NCBI RefSeq assembly: GCF_014269205.2
Contig: NZ_JABWRY020000001.1
Span: forward strand, 2,294,001-2,358,000
Source: Pseudomonas kermanshahensis
Lineage (GTDB): Bacteria; Pseudomonadota; Gammaproteobacteria; Pseudomonadales; Pseudomonadaceae
DNA length: 64,000 nucleotides
Reading direction: 5' to 3'
The position numbers were made by a program, and so were the translations under genes. The notes under the pieces are model-generated. The model did no database searches. It had not been told where the DNA came from and saw only the letters and a list, made by a program, of their open reading frames with translations. Of this stretch, positions 9,505-17,675 are shown piece by piece. Position 1 is the stretch's first letter; each line of letters starts with the position of its first letter.

Positions 9505-11496
9505 ATGAACAAGAAGACTCGCCCTGCTTACTTGGGGGTACTGCTGGGAGTGGCACTGATCGGCCTGGGCGTGGCGTATGAGCAGCTCTGGTGCGACCCA
9601 CGCGAGCTGCTGCAGGAGCCTGCCGACCCGCAGGTCCTGCACCGGCTCAGCCGGGACGGGGTGACCGTGGAGTTCGAGGCGCGGCCGCTGGCCGGGGGCG
9701 AGCTGCGCGAAGGCGCCTTCGCCAACGTGCGCTTCAAGGTCAGCGACCAGGCCAGCGGCCAGCCGCTGTCGGGCATGGCGCCGGGGGCCTGGATCGACCC
9801 GGCCCAGTCGGCACCGGTCGGCGACCGCGACCAAAGCTGTAAGGCCCGTGTCGCGCTGTTTCTGAAAAGCAGCATTGGCGCCCGGCCGTTGCTCGACCTC
9901 AACAGCTACTTCCTGTTGATGCTGAACAAGGACGCCAGCCTGACGGTCATCGACCCGACGGTTTCGGTGGGGGGCGTCACCAGCACCATGGCCCGTATCG
10001 AACTGCCAGGCAGGCCCATGGACTGGGCGGCCACCGGCGACGACAAGCAAGTGTTCGTGTCGATCCCGGAGCGCGGCAAGGTGTCGGTGATCGATACCGA
10101 GACCTTCACCCGCGTGGCCGACCTGGATGCCGGCGACCAACCGACGCGGGTGGCGCTGCAACCGGACCAGCATCGGCTGTGGGTCGGCAACAACAGCAGC
10201 GACCCGGCCAAGGGCGGGGTAACGGTGATCGACGTGCCCGGGCGCAGCACCCTCAAGTCCTTCGCCACTGGCTCCGGGCACCACGAGATCGCCTTCAGCA
10301 GCGACTCGCGCTACGCCTTTGTCAGCAACCGCGACAGCGGCACCTTGAGCATCATCGACATCCCTGAAATGCGTCTGGCCAAGACCCTGGAGGTGGGGCC
10401 GCACCCGCTGTCGGTGAGCTACTCGGCGCTGTCCCAGGCGGTCTATGTGGTCGACGGCCAAGAAGGCACGGTGCGGGTCATCGATGCCCGCAGCCATCAA
10501 CTGCGCCACACCGTCACGGCGGAACAGGGCCTGGGCCCGATGCGTTTTAGCAGCGACGGGCGCTACGGCATCGTGCTCAACACCCTGGAGAACCAAGCCT
10601 TGGTGATCGATGCCAGTACCGACACGCTCATCCACCGCATCCCGGTGGCGGCCGAACCCTACCAACTGACCTTTACCAAGGGCTATGCCTACGTCCGCGG
10701 CCTGGCCTCGCCCAAGGTCAGCATGATCAACCTGAGCAGCCTTGGGGAAGGGCGTTCGCCGATCGTCCAGGGCTTCGACGCCGGCCCTGCCGCGCCGCGC
10801 CAAGCCGGTGATCTGCCGCTGGCACAAGGGTTATCGGTGTCGCGTGACGACAACTCGGTGTTCGTGGTCAACCCGGTAGACAACACCACCTACTTCTACG
10901 CCGAGGGCATGAACGCGCCGATGTCGGGCTACAACAACCGCGGCCACCAGGCCCGCGCCGCCATCGTCGTCGACCGCAGCCTGCGCGAGGTGGCCCCAGG
11001 GGTGTATGGCTCGACGGTGAAGCTGCCGGCGGCCGGCAAGTTCGACGTGGCCTTCCTGCTCAACCAGCCGCAAATCATCCACTGCTTCAGCACCGATGTG
11101 GGCGAGGCGCCGAATGCCCGCAAGCACAAGGGCGCGCATGCCGAGTTCCTTGGCCTAGAGCAGCCTTTGCCGCAGCACAGCGCCTTCACCGCACGGGTGC
11201 GCATCGTCGGCGACGACGGTGAACCGCGCCTGGGCCTGAACGACCTGAGCCTGCGCTACTTCCTGGCGCCGTCGTCGATGCCGCGCAACCTGCGCCTGGA
11301 AGAAGTGGGCGAGGGTGTCTACCAAGCGGCCTTGACCCTGCCCGAAGCCGGCGCCTGGTACCTGCATGTGCAGTCACCGTCGCTGGGCCGCAAGTTTGCC
11401 GAAGAGAATTACACCAGCCTGCGCGTCCTGCCGGCCTCGGCCTCCACGGCGTCCCAAGGGGACGCTTCCCAGATGCAAACCAGGAGTGTGCGATGA
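9505..11496 (+). CDS. Membrane-anchored YncE-like beta-propeller protein
   Basis: This 663-residue periplasmic protein has one N-terminal membrane anchor (about residues 9-28). A beta-sandwich region resembling YtkA/FixH follows (about 45-130). A seven-bladed YVTN-type propeller comes next (about 140-460, with repeated units such as GKVSVIDTETF and GTLSIIDIPEM). A second beta-sandwich is at the C-terminus (about 485-640). No catalytic motif was recognised. It follows the oxidase by 18 bases and overlaps the first SCO gene by four, so it belongs to the same operon. A role as scaffold or partner in copper or electron handling is inference. Confidence 0.7.
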   Translation: MNKKTRPAYLGVLLGVALIGLGVAYEQLWCDPRELLQEPADPQVLHRLSRDGVTVEFEARPLAGGELREGAFANVRFKVSDQASGQPLSGMAPGAWIDPAQSAPVGDRDQSCKARVALFLKSSIGARPLLDLNSYFLLMLNKDASLTVIDPTVSVGGVTSTMARIELPGRPMDWAATGDDKQVFVSIPERGKVSVIDTETFTRVADLDAGDQPTRVALQPDQHRLWVGNNSSDPAKGGVTVIDVPGRSTLKSFATGSGHHEIAFSSDSRYAFVSNRDSGTLSIIDIPEMRLAKTLEVGPHPLSVSYSALSQAVYVVDGQEGTVRVIDARSHQLRHTVTAEQGLGPMRFSSDGRYGIVLNTLENQALVIDASTDTLIHRIPVAAEPYQLTFTKGYAYVRGLASPKVSMINLSSLGEGRSPIVQGFDAGPAAPRQAGDLPLAQGLSVSRDDNSVFVVNPVDNTTYFYAEGMNAPMSGYNNRGHQARAAIVVDRSLREVAPGVYGSTVKLPAAGKFDVAFLLNQPQIIHCFSTDVGEAPNARKHKGAHAEFLGLEQPLPQHSAFTARVRIVGDDGEPRLGLNDLSLRYFLAPSSMPRNLRLEEVGEGVYQAALTLPEAGAWYLHVQSPSLGRKFAEENYTSLRVLPASASTASQGDASQMQTRSVR

Positions 11497-12185
11497 ACGC
11501 CAAGCATGCTTTCACACGGCTGGGCCTGAGCCTGGCGCTGCCCCTGTTGTTGTCCAGCAACCTGGCCCTGGCCCATGCCGGGCATGACCACAGCGGCCAT
11601 GCCGAGCAACCGCCCGCCGCGCGACAGGAGAAAGCCAGTGTGCGCTTTGCCGATGTCTCGCTGCTGGATCAGGACGGCATGCCCGTGCGCCTGGAGAAGG
11701 ACCTGGTCGGCGATCACCTGGTGGTGATGGGCTTCATCTACACCAGTTGCACCACGGTGTGCCCAGTGGTGTCGTCGATCATGGGCAAGGTCCAGCAGCA
11801 GTTGGGTGGCCGTGTGGGTGAAGAAATCCATCTGGTGTCGATCAGCGTCGACCCCCAGCGAGACGATTCCAAGCGCTTGCAAGGCTACGCCAAGGCCTTC
11901 CAGACAGGACCGGGCTGGAGCTGGCTGACCGGTACGTCGTACGCCATCACCGAAACCCTCAAAGGCCTGGGCAGCTTCAGTGCCGACCTCAGCCAGCACC
12001 CGCCGCTGATTCTGGTGGGCGATGGCCGCAGCGGCCACTGGACCCGCTACTACGGCTTCACCGACCCGGCGGTACTGGTCGCGGAAATCAACCGCCTCAG
12101 CGCACGCCGGGTGCATGCCAAGAGCACGGCCATCGCCGAACACCATGCCGACCACACCGGTGACCATAACGAGGTGCAACCATGA
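11493..12185 (+). CDS. SCO1/SenC copper chaperone, first copy
   Basis: This 230-residue exported thioredoxin-fold protein belongs to a family that delivers copper to redox enzymes. It has a signal peptide ending near residue 28 (LALA), then a His-rich segment (HAGHDHSGHAE). The copper/redox motif CTTVCP lies near residue 84, and the distal histidine of the family is in QHPPLILV. A second His-rich tail (HHADHTGDH) is unusual and could hold extra metal. It overlaps both neighbours by four bases. Next to a multicopper oxidase, copper insertion into that enzyme is the likely job. Confidence 0.82.
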   Translation: MNAKHAFTRLGLSLALPLLLSSNLALAHAGHDHSGHAEQPPAARQEKASVRFADVSLLDQDGMPVRLEKDLVGDHLVVMGFIYTSCTTVCPVVSSIMGKVQQQLGGRVGEEIHLVSISVDPQRDDSKRLQGYAKAFQTGPGWSWLTGTSYAITETLKGLGSFSADLSQHPPLILVGDGRSGHWTRYYGFTDPAVLVAEINRLSARRVHAKSTAIAEHHADHTGDHNEVQP

Positions 12186-12847
12186 GCCATCTGATCTCAC
12201 GCCGCGCCGGCATGCGCGGTCTCGACTGGCTGGTACTGGGCGGTTGCCTGTGGATTCTTGCCTCGGTCGCATTGGCCCATGAAGGCCATGCCCAGCAGGC
12301 GCCCGAGCCACAGGCAGCGCCCCAGGCGATGACCAGCGGCGGCGGCACCCGCGATGCCCAGACCTGGTTCACTGACACCGTGCTCAAGGACCAGAATGGC
12401 CGCGACCTGCGCTTCTACAGCGATGTGCTCAAGGACAAGGTGGTGATGCTTAACGTCATCTTCACCCACTGCACCGACGCCTGCCCGTTGATCACCCGCA
12501 AGCTGCGAGAGGTACGCGAGGCCATGGGGCCGGCGTTGGCCGGGCAGGTGACGTTCGTCTCGATCAGCAGCGACCCGCTCAACGACACCCCGGCGGCGCT
12601 CAAGGCCTTTGCCGAGAAGCAGGGCGTGGACGGCCCCAACTGGCTGTTCCTGACTGGCGACAAGGCCAGTGTCGACCTGGTCCTGGGCCGCATCGGCCAG
12701 TTCCTGCCCAGCCCCGAACAGCATTCCACGCAGCTGATTGCCGGTGACGTGGCAGGCAAGCGCTGGAGCAAGATCCGCCCCGATGCGCCACCGATGGCGA
12801 TCGCGCAGCGCATGCAGCTGCTGGCCCAGCCGCTGGCAGGGCGGTGA
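12182..12847 (+). CDS. SCO1/SenC copper chaperone, second copy
   Basis: This 221-residue second SCO1/SenC protein directly follows the first. An N-terminal hydrophobic segment (about 15-32) precedes HEGHAQQ. The thioredoxin-like domain carries the CTDACP copper motif, and the distal histidine is probably in EQHSTQLI. It is clearly diverged from the first copy, so it is not a recent duplication. Two SCO proteins in one operon fit an oxidase with several copper centres, or one protein acting as metallochaperone and the other as thiol reductant. That division of labour is inference. Confidence 0.82.
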   Translation: MSHLISRRAGMRGLDWLVLGGCLWILASVALAHEGHAQQAPEPQAAPQAMTSGGGTRDAQTWFTDTVLKDQNGRDLRFYSDVLKDKVVMLNVIFTHCTDACPLITRKLREVREAMGPALAGQVTFVSISSDPLNDTPAALKAFAEKQGVDGPNWLFLTGDKASVDLVLGRIGQFLPSPEQHSTQLIAGDVAGKRWSKIRPDAPPMAIAQRMQLLAQPLAGR

Positions 12848-12851
12848 CATC

Positions 12852-14507
12852 ATGAACCTTGCGCTGGCCAATGCCCTTGTAGGAGCGGCCTTGCGTCGCG
12901 AAAGGGCTGCGCAGCGGCCCCAGATTTTGGTGTCGATGCAGAGACTGTTGGGGCTGCTGCGCAGCCCTTTCGCGACGCAAGGCCGCTCCTACAAAAGCCT
13001 GGTATGCGTGCTAGGGCTCACTCTGTGCGGCTCAACCTTTGCCCTCGACCTCACCGAACACGAACAGGCCGGCAAGCGTCTGTACCGCGAAGGCCAGTCG
13101 AGCAGCGACGCACAATTGCTGGCACGCGTCGGCTCCAGCGACATGAGCGTTCCTGCCAGCGTCTTACCCTGTGCAAGCTGCCACGGCACCGACGGTCGCG
13201 GCCGCGCCGAAGGCGGTGTACGCCCGCCGAGCCTCGACTGGCAACGCCTGGCCCTGGGCCAGGGCGAGCGGCAGGCCAATGGCCGCAGTTACCCGCCTTA
13301 TACCGACGCCAGCCTGGCCAGGGCGATCCAGCAGGGGGTGGACCCTGCCGGCAATCGCCTGGACGCCGCCATGCCGCGTTTCGATTTGACCCTGGCCGAC
13401 CAGCGCAACCTCACCGCCTACCTCAAACGCCTGGCCGATGAGCGCGATCCGGGCGTGAAGGAGGGCGTGCTGCGCCTGGGCACCTTGCTGCCGGGCTCCG
13501 GGCCGCTGGCCGAAGCAGGGCACGTGGTGCGCGCAGTACTGGAAGACGGCCTGGCGCAACTCAACCAGCAAGGCGGTGTGCACGGGCGGCGCCTGGAACT
13601 GGTGGTGCTCGACCCGGGCAGCGACGCCGACAGCGCCGAGCAGGCCCTTCGCCAATTGCTGGACAAGGAGCAGGTGTTCAGCCTGATTACCCCGCTGGCA
13701 CCTATGCTCGATCAGCGACTGACCACCGTCCTGGCGCAGCAGAACGTGCCGCTGATCGGCAGCACCCCGCGCAGTGGCGGCAGTGCGCAGATCTTCGACC
13801 CGCTGCCGGGCTTGCCTGCGCAACTGCTGAGCCTGGCCGGCCACGCCCGTGACGCCTTGGGCCTCGCCCCAGATGGCTTGCGTGTGGTGTATGCCGGTGA
13901 CGAGCAAGCGCCGCTGGCCGAGCAGGTGCGTGAACAGCTTGTGCAGCAAGGCTGGGCCCCCGGCGCCCTGCAGCCCTTCGATGGCCAGGCGGTGGACGGC
14001 CAGGGCATCGTCTTCGTTGGCCGCGCCCAGGCCTTTGCCGAGTTGGCTGCCGCGTTGCAGGCGGCAGGCCGCCAGCCATACCTGTTTGCAGCGTCCAGCC
14101 AGGTGGTCGGGGCCGTGGCGAACTTACCTGCGCAGTGGTCGCAGCGCGTCTACCTTGCCTACCCATTCGTGCCCGAAGACTGGACCGAGCAAGGCCTGGC
14201 GACCCTCGCCGGGCTGCAACAACGCCAGGGCCTGGACCCGCGTCAGGCGTCCTTGCAGGTCAACACCCTGTGCGCCCTGCGCTTGCTGACAGAGGCCCTT
14301 AAACAGATCGGCCGAGATGCCAGCCGCGAGCAACTGATCACGGCCCTGGAGGGCCTGCACGACGTCACTACCGGCCTCACGCCAGCCCTGGGCTTTGGCC
14401 CCGGTCGCCGGCAGGGCATGGCCAGTGCCCACGTGGTGGCGGTGGCCTTGCCCGGGCCGCGCTTCACCTCGGTCACCCCGTACCGGCCAGTGCCGGACAC
14501 CCCTTGA
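12852..14507 (+). CDS. Cytochrome c fused to a Leu/Ile/Val-type periplasmic binding protein
   Basis: This 551-residue protein has a class I cytochrome c domain (heme motif CASCH, 107-111; a candidate axial Met in AAMPRFD near 177). A periplasmic binding domain of the branched-chain amino-acid type follows (about 200-540, beginning LRLGTLLPGSGPLAEAG). Its signal peptide is split by a REP pair (12877-12994): MNLALANAL is followed by about 40 REP-encoded residues, then the hydrophobic core SLVCVLGLTLCGSTFALD. An in-frame ATG at 12936, in the REP spacer, would give a more ordinary signal peptide, so the true start is uncertain. It lies in the oxidase operon and probably carries electrons or a ligand-sensing role. 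Confidence 0.75.
   Translation: MNLALANALVGAALRRERAAQRPQILVSMQRLLGLLRSPFATQGRSYKSLVCVLGLTLCGSTFALDLTEHEQAGKRLYREGQSSSDAQLLARVGSSDMSVPASVLPCASCHGTDGRGRAEGGVRPPSLDWQRLALGQGERQANGRSYPPYTDASLARAIQQGVDPAGNRLDAAMPRFDLTLADQRNLTAYLKRLADERDPGVKEGVLRLGTLLPGSGPLAEAGHVVRAVLEDGLAQLNQQGGVHGRRLELVVLDPGSDADSAEQALRQLLDKEQVFSLITPLAPMLDQRLTTVLAQQNVPLIGSTPRSGGSAQIFDPLPGLPAQLLSLAGHARDALGLAPDGLRVVYAGDEQAPLAEQVREQLVQQGWAPGALQPFDGQAVDGQGIVFVGRAQAFAELAAALQAAGRQPYLFAASSQVVGAVANLPAQWSQRVYLAYPFVPEDWTEQGLATLAGLQQRQGLDPRQASLQVNTLCALRLLTEALKQIGRDASREQLITALEGLHDVTTGLTPALGFGPGRRQGMASAHVVAVALPGPRFTSVTPYRPVPDTP
12877..12994. repeat. Inverted REP pair inside a coding sequence
   Basis: Two 45-base arms (12877-12921 and 12950-12994) are inverted copies with one mismatch, separated by 28 bases. 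Each begins or ends with the family signature TGTAGGAGCGGCCTTGCG. The pair lies in frame within the signal-peptide region of the cytochrome c fusion gene and could form a very stable hairpin in the mRNA. Confidence 0.93.
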
Positions 14508-14519
14508 GCGGAGGTTGCC

Positions 14520-15161
14520 ATGCGTACCCTGTTGCTGTGCCTGTTGCTGCTGGTCGCCAAGGCGAGTTGGGCCGATGTGCCGGCCGCGCGGGTAAACGGT
14601 GTGGAGATCGATGTGATGCGCCTTGAGCGCTACTTCACGGAATACCTCGAAGCCCAGGGCCGCGCGGTGGCCAGCATCCGCAACCCGACCCTGTACAAGC
14701 GCCTGCGCGACCAGGCCTTGGACGAGCTGATCGACAAGGAGCTGCTGTGGCAGGAGGCCCAACGCCAGGGCATCGGCATCAGTGATGAACAGGTGTCTGC
14801 CCAGGTTGGTGAAGTGGAGGCGGCGTTTGGCAGCCCGACAGTGTTTGAACGGCGTCTGGCGCAGGCAGGCTTCGATAGGGCAGAGTACGCTGATTACACC
14901 CGCCGCGAGCTGGCTGCCCAGCGGGTGTATGCCCAGCTCAGCGCGGTCGACGCGCCCAGCCAGGCCGAGGTGGAGGCCTTCTACATGGCCAATCGACAAA
15001 GACTGCAAGGAGCGCAGAACCAAAGTGATAACCCTTCTGTCATACGTGAACAGGGTCTGGTCTTGGCCAGGACCTCGCTCATCGGGCAATTGCAGGCGCA
15101 AGCGCGGCAAGCTGTGCGCCAACGTTTGCGCGAATCCGCTAAAGTGGAAATCGCCGACTGA
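14520..15161 (+). CDS. SurA-like periplasmic chaperone without PPIase domain
   Basis: This 213-residue exported protein has a signal peptide (residues 1 to about 18, ending ASWA). It then has a SurA/PpiC-type N-terminal helical chaperone domain (VNGVEIDVMRLERYF ... DELIDKELLWQEAQ). The chain goes from EAFYMANRQRL almost directly to a closing helix, leaving no room for a parvulin domain. It may assist folding of the very large oxidase in the periplasm. Leptothrix mofA is likewise followed by a PPIase-type gene (mofB) and a cytochrome gene, so the neighbourhood is consistent. It is the last gene before the second sigma-54 promoter region. Confidence 0.72.
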   Translation: MRTLLLCLLLLVAKASWADVPAARVNGVEIDVMRLERYFTEYLEAQGRAVASIRNPTLYKRLRDQALDELIDKELLWQEAQRQGIGISDEQVSAQVGEVEAAFGSPTVFERRLAQAGFDRAEYADYTRRELAAQRVYAQLSAVDAPSQAEVEAFYMANRQRLQGAQNQSDNPSVIREQGLVLARTSLIGQLQAQARQAVRQRLRESAKVEIAD

Positions 15162-15176
15162 AGGCCCCGATGGCGT

Positions 15177-15194
15177 TTCCCCAAAGCTGGGGAA
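15177..15194 (+). promoter_or_regulatory. Activator-type dyad 1 upstream of the secretion operon
   Basis: A perfect dyad TTCCCC-AAAGCT-GGGGAA. It lies 16 bases after the stop of the SurA-like gene and about 173 bases upstream of the start point predicted from the sigma-54 promoter at 15333. It has the same form as the site at 15221 and the site at 3473. Confidence 0.65.
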
Positions 15195-15220
15195 TAACGA
15201 CTTGGCAAAGTGCCATCAGG

Positions 15221-15238
15221 TTCCCCGGATGTGGGGAA
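15221..15238 (+). promoter_or_regulatory. Activator-type dyad 2 upstream of the secretion operon
   Basis: A perfect dyad TTCCCC-GGATGT-GGGGAA, 44 bases (about four helical turns) from dyad 1. The two sites would therefore face the same side of the DNA, as expected for cooperative binding of an NtrC-family hexamer. Confidence 0.65.
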
Positions 15239-15332
15239 CCGGGCGAGCTCGCCTGCTCGCCGCGCCAGGGGTGATTTCGGGCACCCTTGCCAGATCAACG
15301 ACTTACAGTGGTGCAGCATGACTATTCACGCC

Positions 15333-15348
15333 TGGCACGAAGCCTGCT
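15333..15348 (+). promoter_or_regulatory. Sigma-54 promoter of the response regulator/secretion operon
   Basis: The sequence is TGGCACGAAGCCTGCT: a full TGGCACG -24 element, exact GG-N10-GC spacing and CTGCT at -12. Transcription would begin near 15359, about 54 bases before the response regulator start. Confidence 0.75.
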
Positions 15349-15412
15349 CAAGCCTTATCAAGGCCGCACTTCGCAGACCGGGAAACCGGGCAGTTTTGGG
15401 GAGTCGACCTTG

Positions 15413-15943
15413 GTGAACAGAGTATTGGTAGTCGATGACGAACAGACTCTTGCGCAGAACCTGCAGGCGTATTTGCAGGCGCAAGGCCTGGAAGTTCATG
15501 TTGCCCACGACGGTGCCAGTGGTATCGAGCAGGCTGAACGCCTGGCACCGCAAGTGATTGTGCTGGATTACCGCTTGCCCGATATGGAGGGTTTTCAGGT
15601 ACTGGAGGCCGTGCGCAAGAACAGGCAGTGCCACTTCGTGCTGATCACCGCCCACCCGACCGCCGAGGTCCGTGAGCGAGCCGCCGAACTTGGCGTGACC
15701 CATGTCCTGTTCAAACCGTTCCCGTTAGCGGAACTGGCGCGCGCGATCCTCGACCTGATGGGCATCGAGCGCCGGCGCAGGGCCACGGACAACCCGGCAG
15801 AAGGGTTCGTCGAACGACGCCAGACCAGGAACGAATCGTTCCCCCTGCAGTTGTACGATGGTAGCTGGGTACTGGCTGACCGCCGCCGTAATGGCGCCAA
15901 GCCCCCAGGTCCGGATGACGAACAACTGCTCACAGGGGAATAG
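15413..15943 (+). CDS. Receiver-only response regulator
   Basis: This 176-residue protein has one complete receiver domain (residues 1 to about 120). It shows the acidic pair in VVDDEQ, the phospho-acceptor Asp in VIVLDYRLPD, the Thr in LITAHP and the Lys in FKPF. The remaining 55 residues have no DNA-binding, AAA+ or enzymatic motif that I recognise. It cannot itself be the sigma-54 activator of this locus. GTG 15413 is preferred (GGGGAG at 15397-15402); TTG 15410 is an alternative. It is the first gene after the sigma-54 promoter at 15333 and 61 bases before the secretion ATPase. It may modulate the machine or act as a phosphate sink. Confidence 0.8.
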   Translation: MNRVLVVDDEQTLAQNLQAYLQAQGLEVHVAHDGASGIEQAERLAPQVIVLDYRLPDMEGFQVLEAVRKNRQCHFVLITAHPTAEVRERAAELGVTHVLFKPFPLAELARAILDLMGIERRRRATDNPAEGFVERRQTRNESFPLQLYDGSWVLADRRRNGAKPPGPDDEQLLTGE

Positions 15944-16004
15944 CGGCGCCCGCTGCCCTGGCTGAGCCAGCCTGCGACGCGCCCCCTGAGCGGAGTCGCA
16001 GGCC

Positions 16005-17675
16005 ATGCCCGAAGTACTCGAGATTGCCGGTTTTACACGCGAGCTGCTGGCCCAGGCCCGTTTGCAAGCCAGTGACGAACGCCTGCTCAATTGCCTGGAG
16101 CGCCTGGCCAACGACACCCCGGACACCTTCACCCGCCGCCTCGGCATCACCCTGCATTACCCCGTGCTGCACAGCCAGGCGCTGCTGGCCAGCACCCCTC
16201 GCTTCGACAAGGTCAGCCTGGCCCAGTGCCTGAAACGCGAGTTCGTGCTGATCGAGCAGGGCGGCGAACTGATGGGTGTGTTCGCCGACCCCTTCGACCC
16301 TGCGCGCCTGGCCTGGATCGACGATGTGCTGCAAGGCGCGCCGCTGTACCTGGCGCACGCCGCCGAGCTGGCGACGTTCCTGGCCCGCCATGAAGAAAGC
16401 TTCCACGCGGTCGATGCGCTTGACCACGACAGTGAAGCCAGCAGCGAAAGCGACCCGCTGCAACGCCTGTCGCTGACCAGCATCAGCGAAGACCAGAGCC
16501 GCGTGGTCAAGCTGGTCAACTCGACCCTCTACGACGCCCTCAAACTGCACGCCAGCGACATTCACCTGGGCATGACCGGCCAGGGCCTGACCATCAAGTA
16601 CCGTATCGACGGTGTGCTCAACGGTGCCGGCAAGGCCAGCGGCAGCGCCTTCGCCGACCAGGTGATCTCGCGCATCAAGGTCATGGCCGAGCTCGACATC
16701 GGCGAGAAACGCGTGCCCCAGGACGGTCGTTTCAAGGTCGCCGTGGGTGAGCGGCAGATCGACTTCCGGGTCTCGATCATGCCCAGCATCTTTGGCGAAG
16801 ACGCCGTGCTGCGGGTGCTCGACAAACAGGACCTGTCCGACAAGGTAAGCGGCGTGCAGTTGCAGGCCCTGGGCTTTGCCGACGAAACCCTGCGTGCCTT
16901 GCGCCGGCTGGCCGCCGAACCCTATGGCATGGTCCTGGTCACCGGCCCCACCGGCAGCGGCAAGACCACCACCCTGTACGCCATGATCAGCGAGATCAAC
17001 CACGGCGTTGACAAGATCATCACCATCGAAGACCCGGTCGAATATCAACTGCCCGGCGTGTTGCAGATCCCGGTCAACGAGAAGAAGGGCCTGACCTTTG
17101 CCCGCGGCCTGCGCTCGATCCTGCGCCACGACCCGGACAAGATCCTGGTCGGCGAGATCCGCGACCCAGACACTGCACAGATCGCCGTGCAGTCGGCCCT
17201 GACCGGGCACCTGGTGTTCACCACCATCCACGCCAACAACGTCTTCGATGTGATCGGCCGCTTCAGCCAGATGCAGGTCGACCCCTACAGCTTCGTCTCG
17301 GCGCTCAACGCCATCCTGGCTCAGCGCCTGATTCGCCTGGCCTGCCCGCACTGCGCCAGCGCCTGCGAAGTGGACGATGAAACCCTGCTGGCCTCGGGCC
17401 TGACACGCGCCGCCGTGGCCGGCTGGACGTTCGTCCGCGCCCAGGGTTGTGGCCAGTGCCGCGGCAGCGGGTATCGCGGCCGCAGCGCCATCGCCGAGCT
17501 GCTGCACCTGGACGATGACCTGCGGCAGATGATCGTCGAACGCCGCCCCCTGTCGCAGATCAAGACACTCGCCTGCCAGCGCGGCCTGCGCTTGCTGCGG
17601 GCCTCGGCCCTGGACCTGGTCCGTGACGGCCGCACCACCCTTGAGGAGATCAACCGTGTCACATTCATTGCGTGA
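16005..17675 (+). CDS. GspE/PilB-type secretion ATPase
   Basis: This 556-residue cytoplasmic hexameric ATPase powers pseudopilus assembly. An N-terminal GspE-like domain (1 to about 140) precedes the core, which has Walker A GPTGSGKT (314-321), an Asp box (TIEDPVEYQL), Walker B (ILVGEIRDPDTA) and a His box (GHLVFTTIHAN). A tetracysteine zinc site (C447, C450, C482, C485) is intact, as in GspE and PilB. It is followed by PilM/N/O/P-like genes, a secretin and pseudopilins. No GspF/PilC partner gene is in the cluster. Confidence 0.9.
   Translation: MPEVLEIAGFTRELLAQARLQASDERLLNCLERLANDTPDTFTRRLGITLHYPVLHSQALLASTPRFDKVSLAQCLKREFVLIEQGGELMGVFADPFDPARLAWIDDVLQGAPLYLAHAAELATFLARHEESFHAVDALDHDSEASSESDPLQRLSLTSISEDQSRVVKLVNSTLYDALKLHASDIHLGMTGQGLTIKYRIDGVLNGAGKASGSAFADQVISRIKVMAELDIGEKRVPQDGRFKVAVGERQIDFRVSIMPSIFGEDAVLRVLDKQDLSDKVSGVQLQALGFADETLRALRRLAAEPYGMVLVTGPTGSGKTTTLYAMISEINHGVDKIITIEDPVEYQLPGVLQIPVNEKKGLTFARGLRSILRHDPDKILVGEIRDPDTAQIAVQSALTGHLVFTTIHANNVFDVIGRFSQMQVDPYSFVSALNAILAQRLIRLACPHCASACEVDDETLLASGLTRAAVAGWTFVRAQGCGQCRGSGYRGRSAIAELLHLDDDLRQMIVERRPLSQIKTLACQRGLRLLRASALDLVRDGRTTLEEINRVTFIA

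Noticed and set aside
12877..12994. CRISPR-like or rho-independent terminator reading of the inverted repeats
   Set aside because: The units are inverted, not regularly spaced direct repeats, and the same sequence recurs at other intergenic sites as a REP. There is no T tract.
15202..15214. Small palindrome TGGCA-AAG-TGCCA between the two activator dyads taken as a further promoter or operator
   Set aside because: It lacks the GC at the right distance for sigma-54 and is too short to separate from chance.
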